Assembly (NCBI GenBank): GCA_024704765.1
Contig: JAKMXF010000043.1
Span: forward strand, 1-54,392
DNA length: 54,392 nucleotides
Reading direction: 5' to 3'
DNA from: Oopsacas minuta
Lineage: Eukaryota; Porifera; Hexactinellida; Lyssacinosida; Leucopsacidae
Both the position numbers and the translations under genes were made by a program. This document shows, one piece after another, positions 46,101 through 54,392 of the stretch. Numbering within the stretch: the first letter of the stretch is position 1; the number at the start of each line of letters is the position of its first letter. The notes below the pieces were generated by a model. The model saw only the letters and a program-made list of their open reading frames with translations, did not search any database and was not told where the DNA came from.

Positions 46101-46873
46101 TATATTACCACCACTAGAGTACATTCAGTCGGAGAAAATGGACCGAATAACAGTAATCTACTGGAATTCGTATAATTCGTATGTAATATTATGACATTAC
46201 ATATGAATTATACGAAAATTAAAAACTATTCTATACGTATATGTAGTGTCTCACCTTCAGTCGGGGCTCCCAAACAATGATATGTTACTTCCTCTCTCAT
46301 CTCTTCATAAATATCACATGCACCCGCGGCTGTTGCAGGTGTGAAAATAACCATTTTACAAGAAGCAACTCGTACTGAATGCACCAAAGATTTTCCTCTC
46401 AAATTATTATTAATCAAAGCAGTAATAACTCCAAGTTTTGAGAATGCTAGCCAAATACAAACATACTCTATTCTATTCTCACTATAAAGCGCTACTGTAT
46501 CGCTCTTTGTCACACCTAAGGACACAAAATAATTCGCTATCTTATTTATCAATAAGTTCATCTCTTCAAAACTTATTTTTCTCTCTCCACAAGTAATAGC
46601 AGTCTTTGTTCTATTTTTAGCGACTATTTCAAGCCATATATGATGCAACTGAACATTCTTTTTAGCCATTAAATCGCCTTCAATATTAATTTTGGAATAT
46701 GTGTATGCGATAAATAGATCTCTAGGCAATGTATGTGATAGTATCCGTAGCCATGGTAAACCACCAAGGAGCAGGTAAGTAAGACATAGCAGCGGCAGGT
46801 ATAGGAGACATGTTAGTGACATAAGATATGTAATGAGAAGGGATAAAGTAATTCCGAGTAAAAGTCTCCTCAT
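43139..46873 (-). CDS. Long-chain fatty acid transport protein / very-long-chain acyl-CoA synthetase (SLC27)
   Basis: Six minus-strand exons in perfect phase give 646 residues, the length of human FATP1: 46873-46255, 45970-45802, 45400-45064, 44377-44119, 43872-43615, 43437-43139. An N-terminal hydrophobic segment (residues 5-45) anchors it in membrane. The AMP-binding motif YIYTSGTTGMPKA is at 242-254, followed by LPLYHTNGNVLAMGQTLL, GELCRYLLAQP, IGEFYGATEGN, RRFDGYVN, and the FATP/VLACS signature block TGDILVQDDYGYFRF then CDRGGDTFRWKGENVSTAEV. The C-terminal Lys-containing motif is KLQKKKLKEEGFD. It would activate long-chain fatty acids to acyl-CoA with ATP, coupled to uptake, at plasma membrane or ER. 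Exon 2 is short and is set by the acceptor TTATTATAG|ATGTCGG, the only one giving the right phase. Confidence 0.96.
44896..45004. mobile_element. Small MITE-like inverted repeat in FATP intron 3
   Basis: AATTCTCGTTATAACGAAG at the left is matched by the reverse complement of GATTATAACGAAGAATT at the right, about 109 bp apart. It resembles the GTTATAAC-containing ends of the pogo-like MITEs elsewhere in the window. Boundaries approximate. Confidence 0.45.
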
Positions 46874-47457
46874 TATAATCTACTTGTACAAGAGGGATAT
46901 AATTATATAATAAACATAAGAGCTACCGTATTGGCGTATATAAACTTCCACTATTTCGGGATGAGATGGACCAACATTTAAATTCCTTCCTACAAAAACA
47001 AGGATGGGGTTCAGGCTTCAGGGCAAATCCAGAAAAAAACACAGGAACGAATTGTCGGTATCAGACAAAATTCCCTCACATGGAAAGCTTGGAGGACCGA
47101 CACATCATTAGGCTGTTATATTTCCATACTGGACGGGGTACCTCTCACTTTTCACACCTTTGGAGTAAATTCATATGTAATGAATACTTAGTGGAAAATG
47201 AGGTTTATAGAAACACCCCTAACCTCTTTTGTACATAAGCCAGCTGACAATATACATACACGAATATCTACATCAATCAGAAATAAAAAGAATATAAATA
47301 TAGTCTAACTCTAACACAAATACAATCTAAGAATAATATCAAATTGGCTTGTGCACCTTCCTACCTTATTAGATACAAATCTACAGGCAATGATATCAAT
47401 ACTGGGCCACTATACCTACTATAGTATAGTCGGTACAATGAAATCAAAAAGCACAAT
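46874..47457. other. Intergenic between VWA5-like and FATP genes (both minus); nothing recognised
   Basis: 584 bp holding the FATP promoter and the 3' end of the VWA5-like gene. An 90-residue plus-strand frame at 46966-47238 has no family features and no splice support. Confidence 0.5.
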
Positions 47458-50177
47458 TCATTTCAGCACTGTTCTTCCTGTCTCCATTGCTTCTTCCAGG
47501 TTGATCGACAGCTGACAGCTCCGTAACCATCTCCATCCTTTCTTAGCCACAAGCTTCCATTCATCTTCAAACTCACTGTACTTCTCCAGGGTTATTAAGC
47601 AGAGGAGAGTTATCCAGTGTCTCTCTGTCATCCCTTTAGGACGCAGCTCCTTGTCTTTCTCTGAGAGGTTCAATATTTTGTTAACAATATCTCCGAACTC
47701 CCAATAACCATCTGCAGTCTGTTGAGAGATCAGCTGTTCATGAGAAGATACACTTCCACCAGATGGTACCGATGGAAGGGACATATAATCAGCCTTAGTT
47801 AAAGCATCACTTGCCTCATAGCTTAACATTGCTCCGTAAGGTTCAAGATCCATTTCACTATCTAACGCGTGGCCTAAATTTTTTATACAAATGAGTACGG
47901 AAAATAAAATACTGAAATAAATACAGTGGACTCCGCTTAATAGGTTCACATGGGGATCAAGCCATTTGACTCGATTAAGCGGGATAAAGGTGTTGGCCAG
48001 ATTAACCAAAGTAATTAACCCTATTGTGTGGTTCTGTTTCTGCCCAACTGACCCGATTAACTCTGGATCTATAAACCGAGACTACTATATCTATATATAT
48101 TTAACTTACCCCGAAGACTAGACCCTTGCTGAGGAAAAGCACAACCTGGTGGTGATGGTGGAAGCGTAATCCGTTTACTGTGTCCTTTAGACTTTGACTT
48201 AGCACTGTGTCCCCTAGGTATTGCACTCTTTGCAGACCCGAGACGAGGAGCAACTCTTAAACGAGAACCACCACCTCCTGAACATCCTAAAGGGAAATAT
48301 AACGCTGGTTGAGGCGGTTTGATAATAATATGTTTCATAGATCCTTCTACCATCTTCCCTCCTCCTATGTCTACACCTACCAGAGCAGTGTGTATACACA
48401 CCAGATTAGTGTTACAACTGAGCTGTACACACTCATTCTTCTTGCTGTTTATTTTCTCCCACTCTGACAGCACTACACTACATGCTAGCTTGTGAATCCA
48501 ATCCTGCTTCTCTCCCTCCAGCTGATCACACTCTAGAGACAACTCGTGAGAGAATTTCTTGTCTTTATACTTGTAACTGAGGGAAATGGTCTGTCCCTGT
48601 AGAGACACAATAGAAGGCACAATACCATACACAACCAGTCTGTCATTAGGGAACAGGATAGGCAGGTGGCTAGGAAACAGGTGTACACCAGATGGTTTAG
48701 TCAGAGTAACATCTGTAAAGCAGGGACTCATCGCATCACTCATTAGTTTTAATATTTTACCTTGCATCCTCTCTCCCTCTCTTACGAACACTGCTCTCCC
48801 CTTTCCAGCCTCAGCCATGCCCCTAACCAGTTCACTTGACACACCAGACCCTATCCCAATAGTGAATATCCTCGCTTTACTGCAGTTATTTCGTACACAC
48901 GTTAGCACCTCTCCAGTGTTAGAGACAGCTCCATCTGTCAGAAGTATAACCTGACGTGACAGACCTGACACCTGGGGCATGCCATAAATAATCTCCAGTG
49001 GAGTCAGGACCACGGTACCCATCATGTCAGCCTGCATCTTGCTAGCATATTTCGTAGCTTCAGCTAGACTGTCAGAGTTGTACTGTCTACTGCCTTTAGA
49101 GAATAACAATCTGTAAAAAGTACCAAACCCTACTACATTGAAGGCACATCCAGGAGACAGACTACGTAGCAGTAGCTCTAGAGTTGCCCTCGCGCTTGCT
49201 ATTGCCTCTCCTTGCATACTACCACTTCGATCAATCATGAATATAATCTCAGAGCTCATCTGACCGCCCTCTATCTCCTCCTGACTGAAATGTGGCATGA
49301 AGCTTAGCATCAGAGCGGGAGAGACAGAGAATTGATGTTTCTGTTTGTCAATAGACTTCTCTTCAAATGCTGTCTGCTCGCTGGGACCTCCCCATGAGAC
49401 AGCAGGCACTGCCGGCTCTGTTGGATAGAGGAGAACAACTAAATCCTTTTCCAACGGATTGGGATCAATCAACTGCACCTGCCACACCCCTCCTTCCAAC
49501 ACCCCGGTACTAATCTTATGTGAAAGAGACTCTACTCTGCTAAGACCACCTGTATATGTAAGTCTCATTGCGATACTCAGCTCATACTTAGCTGTCACAC
49601 CTTCTCCACTCATGCTATCAGCCCCTGTAGTACTACCAGTGGTAATAGGGGTATATTTGGGTTTCAGGGTATTGGGTAGACTTAATCTGAGGGCTGCTCC
49701 CTCCTCTGTCCCCTCTTCTCTCTGCATCTCCTGCAGTAGACTCAATTTAAGCTCTGCCCTCCCTCCGGCTGACAGATTACCTAGCAACATACGGAACAGA
49801 TCCTTGTCTTCTTGCTGTCCATATAGAGCTGTTTGTCCACTGGACATAGCGTCGTCGTAATCATCTTTTGCTTCCTCTTTTCCTTTCACTTCTCCCTTCA
49901 CCACTCTCCCATCTAGCTGAGCACTTAGTCCAGTAACAACAGCCACTGAGTCTAATGGCATAACAAACTCAACCTCTACAGGAGAGCTCTCATCATTTTC
50001 ATACACCAATACTGCCTCAATGCTAGCCAGTACACACCTGCTCTCTATCCTCAGTTCTACTCTCTTCAGAGGTAAACTGCGGGGAGGTAGGTTGTAGGGA
50101 TAGATCATCAGACCGCATATGCATCTTTTCTTTTTAGAATGCATAATACTTGATTTAGCTATTGTCATATTACACAA
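47458..50177 (-). CDS. VIT plus von Willebrand A domain protein (VWA5A-like)
   Basis: Two exons, 50177-48110 and 47873-47458, join in phase to 827 residues (human VWA5A is 786). The VIT domain (about 20-150) shows VLVYENDESSPVEVEFVMPL, VKGEVKGKEEAKDDYDDAMS and LFRMLLGNLSAGGRAELKL. The VWA domain (about 310-480) has a complete MIDAS metal site: DRSGSM near 316, a MGTVVLTPLE Thr, and LLTDGAVSN near 413. After a basic Ser/Pro linker (HSAKSKSKGHSK) the second exon carries the VWA5-type tail (LISQQTADGYWEFGDIV; EDEWKLVAKKGWRWLRSCQL). VWA5A is an intracellular protein of poorly known role. Starts at 50177 or 50144 (MHSKKKR) are both possible; the second lies closer to the family start. Confidence 0.9.
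47924..48086. mobile_element. MITE with CAGTGGACTCC-type ends filling the VWA5-like intron
   Basis: Left end CAGTGGACTCCGCTTAATAG preceded by TA; right end, as reverse complement, AGTAGTCTCGGTTTATAG with TA beyond it. It occupies 163 of the 236 bp of intron 47874-48109. Same family as 5894-6025, and a one-ended copy (CAGTAAACTCCGGTTAATAG) lies at 17154. Confidence 0.78.
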
Positions 50178-50719
50178 GTAATATTATGGTTTCACTGCGA
50201 AGTGTTCCCTGTGAATAATGTGGGCTTCCCTTATAGACGGAACGGAACGGACAAACTTCTATAAGAAATTCAAAAATTGTTGTTTGTTGCACCTTTGGCC
50301 TTATAAATCGCATAACATTGTATCATGACGTGTGGTAATCAATTTCCTTAATTTGTAGCGAATTCAATAAAATCTTTATTATTAAATCTCGATGGTAGTC
50401 TGTTTGTTTGTTTGTTTGTCCGTTGTCAAGGAAGGTATTTACAGTATGAAATTTGAAATTGTCGCAAAACTATGTATATATCGTGTTTATCAAGGAAGTT
50501 CTAGAATTCAATAAAAAACTTCACAATATATCGAACATGCTGAATCCGATTTTCACACTTATGGATTAATCATATGTAAATTTATTGTTGTCTTTATTAA
50601 TATAAAGTAAACAAATTAGCCAAATCTAAAAATATACGTACAGGCTTGCTCTAAACGGCTACACAGGGGTAACTAAGTACGCTGAATCCGAATTTCGAAA
50701 TTGAGGTAGAATCATACTT
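50178..50719. repeat. Repeat-rich flank including TTTGTCCGTTGTCAAGGAA copy 5
   Basis: 50378-50490 repeats the order seen at 713-880: TTTG tract, TTTGTCCGTTGTCAAGGAA, TTTGAAATTGTC, then AACTATGTATATA. A motif like TGCTGAATCCGATTTTCACA (50539) recurs in diverged form near 50682 and 50745, suggesting an internally repetitive element that leads directly into the fold-back arms. No gene. Confidence 0.65.
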
Positions 50720-52245
50720 TCAATGGTTACACTGACGTAATCAAATATGCTGAGTCCAAATGTGATATTGTAAACAACATTTCCGAAATATTTGTTCACT
50801 TTTGGGGACATAAAGTAAGCAGATTTAAATATTAGGGCAGTATCATGTTTTGCCACGGTTAAGATTATGAGTTTATGTACTCGAGGGACGTAGGCACGAG
50901 TGTGGACACGAAGTGTTTACAACCGTGTAGCGCCAGCAAGCAAAGCTCGCTCGTATCTTGTAAATTGTAATACCTCATGAACTTCCTTTAATCTTCTAAA
51001 TCGTGAATATTATATCGACCACCATTCGGCTGGATAACTACCTCCCTCTACCCAAGAGAATTGCAAGGGATACCAATGCCAAATGGGTAGTTGAAATAAA
51101 TTCACTCAATTATTTGGCCACTAGATAATGTATTTGACTCGAGAAAGAAGATAGTCCCCTCGGAAATACCGATAAACAGCCATATCCTGCAAATATTGTA
51201 GAAATAACAAGATACTTCATCATGAGCAGTAATATACTGCTCATGATGAAGCATATATACAAATCCTAAAATAACTTTCATCTATCTTAGTCAAAGCATT
51301 TTACTGTATTTTCAAAATTACAAACGACAGTAATATTTTCTTGGAATTCAAGGTCGCTTCGCTTACCATGAACTAGTGGAGCGACCAATTGTTGGAGGCA
51401 AGCGTGAAAACGCCTTTGGTGTTCACAGTACTTCTATAGACCGTCATAACTCCAGCACCAACCTTCCGGATATATTCAAAAAGTATTTATCTTGTATACA
51501 TGACATACCGTTTACAAAAATACCTAAGTTTGGGTGATACATATACCACGAAAAATTTGATCCTGCTCGACCGTTCAAGACGCGATTAATCAGTTCAAGT
51601 GTATAAAGCTAGCAAACTACCCGTCGATTTCGACGGAATCTCATGAGCAGTACCTTAGTTAGTTAGCAGTAGGAACAGCTGAAATAACGCATCAGAAACT
51701 ACGCAGAATTTCTAATTGGATTTACATGGCTCAATAGTAACTTAAATATGATGTCGGAATATGAATTAATGCGGTCACTGACACTCTCAGGAACACTTGG
51801 GATTTTGTATAGGACTATTCATGACATAACGATATGCTACTATTTCATTGGTCTATATTAGTGCTCCATGGGATTATCCACGACTCTGTTTATCGTCTAT
51901 ATGTTACAGCCTTACAGGGGATAAATATACGGAGCAGCTCAGTGTAGCATTTGAGTGTATGTCTTAAACAAGTCGAATCGAGTAATAGTGAATTCATTAA
52001 ATACTAGCGCGCTTCGCTCGCTCCCGCTACGCGGTTGTGAACACTTCGTGTCCACAATCGGGCCTACGGCCCTCGAGTACATAAACTTATAATCTTAACC
52101 GTAGCAAACATGATACTGCCCTTTAAATCTGCTCACTTTATGTCCTCAAATGTGAACAAATATTTATAAAGTGTTGTTTAGATTATCATATTCGAATCAG
52201 TATATTCGATTACCAGTACAATGTTGTTTTGTTGTCGTTATTTAG
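50720..52245. mobile_element. Large fold-back element, about 240-bp arms around 1 kb
   Basis: About 50720-50960 is the imperfect reverse complement of about 52000-52245. Matching blocks include AACACTTCGTGTCCAC, CTCGAGTACATAAACT, ATAATCTTAACCGT, ATGATACTGCCCT and ATTTAAATCTGC/TTTAAATCTGCT. The inner edges are unusually GC-rich (GCTTCGCTCGC-like). The 1-kb interior has no coding frame but a perfect hairpin at 51215-51251. No target duplication identified; outer borders are approximate. Confidence 0.75.
51215..51251. repeat. Perfect 17-bp-arm hairpin
   Basis: CTTCATCATGAGCAGTA, a 3-nt spacer, then its exact complement. A partial echo, CATGAGCAGTA, recurs at about 51643. It lies inside the fold-back element. 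Confidence 0.95.
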
Positions 52246-52605
52246 TGTAACGTTTGGTTCTGGACAGCTTTATATCATATTCAGTAGTTGTTTACCATTG
52301 TGTTTCATTAGCATTGTTGTTAAGATCATTGTCCAATAACCTGCTGCCCTCGCTTCGATTCCCACTCCTGTCTTTACTTTTTAACTGTAGACTCCCCAAA
52401 AATTGAATAATTTACATGATTCTTGAATTTTTCCGTGATTTTAATATACTTAACACTATTATGGGCAAATACTGTACAGCTGAGCTGTTAATAATACATG
52501 TAAATATTACTTAATCAATCTCTGAGAATCGCATATCTCACCTATAAAACAAAATCTAATCCCAATGTGTCTGTTATGGGGAGACTTCACTGTGTTGTAA
52601 TTACT

Positions 52606-53490
52606 CAGACCCAGGTTGCCAAAATCAGACTGTGTCTGGTGCATTGCGGTATTTACACGGAGGTCAGGGGGGAACGTAGCCCCCCTTGCAAAGAATACGG
52701 AACCCAGAGCTGCACTACCAGTCTGTTGGCCCTAATGGCATGGACGATGTACAACCTCCGTACGTACGTCCGCGCGGCCGTGCAACATCTAGCAGTCCGA
52801 TTAACATGAAAATTGGCATACAAATACATTTTGGGTGGGAGATTTGCACCTCGGGTATGAATATTTTCTAAAGTGAATATTTCACACTTTTGATAATGAA
52901 TCATAATTTCACACCTTTCCATGTAAAATCAAAAGCAAGCTAGAGATTAGGTTTCATCATGTTTCCAGGGGTCATTGGGTGCGTCTAGTCGGATTTTGAG
53001 ATTTTTTGAGAGCTCGAAAGTAAGTAATTTACAGATTTATCATATGATTAACCATAACATCACACCTTTTGCTAATATTTCTAAAATCATGCTAGAGATT
53101 GCTTTAACTCCTAGTTAGGGGTGATCGAGTATGTAGATTTTCAATTTTATACTTTTAAATCTCTTACTCAATGATTAATCATATCATTAATCAAATTTTC
53201 ACAGCTTTTTGTACATATTTCAAATTGATGGTAGAGATTTGTTTCAATAGTCATACATGAGGTAATTGGAGAATAATTATTTAGAATTTTATCGATAGGA
53301 TTTGAGGATAAAACATGAAGTTCAGTAGGGGATAAATAATATGGATAATCCTCCAATATTTATCAGATCCAGGAACCCAAAATCAGTCAGATCTGGGGCA
53401 TTGCGACATGTACACAGGGTCAGGGGGTGCATGCCCCCAGGAAAGAACAATAAATATTACCTTAAGCTGCACTATCAGTCTGTCAGCTGG
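52606..53490. repeat. Pair of direct repeats about 760 bp apart
   Basis: 52606-52732 and 53364-53490 share the order CAGA(C/T)CCAGG, CCAAAATCAG, GCATTGCG, ACA then GGTCAGGGGG, GCCCCC, AGCTGCACTA and CAGTCTGT. The segment between contains repeated TAGAGATT and TGATTAATCAT/ATGATTAACCAT-like motifs that also occur near 11440-11570, so this appears to be one and a bit units of a longer dispersed repeat. Open frames here are incidental. Confidence 0.65.
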
Positions 53491-54392
53491 GCACTTTTTT
53501 GTTGTTTATGAAGAAGTTGTTGATGTATCATATGTGGCTACAGTTTATAGCAACAAATTGCAACGAATATACCTCCATCAAAATATTGTTTAGGATTCCA
53601 AATGAGACTCAATTCCACTTCAACTTCAAGATAATACAATATAAGAAATATGATAGAGTTAGAGATATGAATATATAGTAGAACTATTGAAACCCGATAT
53701 ACTCAATATATTAGTCATTGCACCAGTGGCTGCTCAATTGCAGCCACAATATACTGAATATTGTTAATTATCTATTTGATGCAAAATTAATATTAATGAA
53801 AAATGTAGTAATTTTACTAGTGGGATAAGCTTTTGCACACGAACAATAACAATTGACAATGAAGAAGGAATTTAGAATATGGAAAAATAAAGAAAGAAAT
53901 ATATAACAAAATTTCAGAACAAAAATGAGATGCTTTAAAGATAATTAGCAAAAATTAAGGCAATATTTTATGAAACTCCAAGAAAACATAAAATTGTGCA
54001 GAAAATGTTAGAAAGTTGGTAGGACAGTAGCCAGAAACAGGGGTATGGAGCGAAAAAAGTGTGGAAAGAAAAAAGAAAAAGTATACGAATAGTTGGTTAA
54101 GGGCAATGGCTTGTTTTAAGACTAGACAGTACATATATTATATATCTTTATAACTCACTCTGTATTACTAAATGCGCGGGTAAGATTGAGTTGCAAAAGT
54201 ATGTTACTACTAAGAGAGCTAGGGCCCGGGCAGAGAGAAAGAGTGATTGAGTAATATTGGTGAATTGAAATAATTAATGAAGAGAGAGAACTAAGAAATA
54301 TGGATTGGATTTGGTATAGTCGTGTTGTGCGACGAGTTGATCAAATGAATCTAGGTAATTTGTGTCCATACAGCAATTGTAAATTATTAAGG
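53491..54392. other. Right-hand end of window; nothing recognised
   Basis: AT-rich, purine-rich toward the end (AAAGAAAGAAATATATAAC and similar), with no long frame, splice-bounded exon, repeat family or RNA gene that I can support. Confidence 0.5.

Noticed and set aside
48586-49860. Plus-strand frames of 122 and 133 codons
   Set aside because: Shadows of the long VWA5-like coding exon on the minus strand.
52567-52922. Overlapping open frames on both strands in a GC-richer patch
   Set aside because: They coincide with one unit of the direct repeat at 52606-52732 and encode nothing recognisable.
1-54392. tRNA, rRNA, CRISPR arrays, riboswitches and bacterial-type operons
   Set aside because: No cloverleaf-compatible gene, rRNA segment or spaced repeat array was found; the splice structure and gene content are those of an animal nuclear genome.

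Overview
The window reads as nuclear DNA from an animal: AT-rich, with many small spliced genes (GT-AG introns, several only about 53-103 bp) embedded in short non-autonomous DNA transposons. The gene set (Eph-type receptor ectodomain, astacin metalloprotease with thrombospondin repeats, N-terminal RASSF protein, FATP/SLC27 acyl-CoA synthetase, FKBP52-like immunophilin, SmE, VWA5-like protein, RNF213-like and possibly SLF2-like proteins) is metazoan. The compact introns and divergent but animal-type receptors suggest an early-branching animal such as a sponge. That placement is inference, not proof.

Layout. 1-156: 5' end of a minus-strand gene running off the left edge. 157-4750: repeat-rich, with a truncated mariner, a decayed sugar-transporter locus in three copies of alternating orientation, two small DNA transposons inserted in one copy, and a 9-bp tandem repeat. 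4754-8508 (+): the 3' exons of an RNF213-like gene. 8510-12324: transposon debris, one unrecognised broken coding stretch and a hAT-type element with a perfect 8-bp target duplication. 12325-25028 (+): intronless SmE, a nine-exon FKBP/TPR immunophilin and a RASSF7-10-like gene, head to tail. 25029-28089: no coding sequence, but a probable TATA promoter and leader exon. 28090-34475 (+): astacin plus five TSP1 repeats, whose catalytic Glu is read as Gln. 35813-39069 (+): a five-exon gene resembling SLF2. 39163-40550: a dead hAT transposon. 40605-42386 (+): an intronless, kinase-less Eph-receptor-like membrane protein. 43139-46873 (-): six-exon FATP. 47458-50177 (-): two-exon VIT/VWA protein. 50178-54392: repeats, including a large fold-back element.

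I rebuilt exon models by requiring GT-AG borders and matching codon phase. FKBP (467 aa), RASSF (379 aa), astacin/TSP1 (589 aa), the SLF2-like gene (505 aa), FATP (646 aa) and VWA5 (827 aa) all close perfectly in frame. The genes are mostly unrelated housekeeping or cell-surface functions; I see no operon-like pathway.

Most notable: (1) an Eph-like receptor with the full ectodomain order but only a few cytoplasmic residues; (2) an astacin whose zinc motif and Met-turn are both altered, suggesting a pseudoprotease; (3) a family of tiny palindromic elements flanked by TTAA; (4) related MITEs that make up most of two short introns in unrelated genes.
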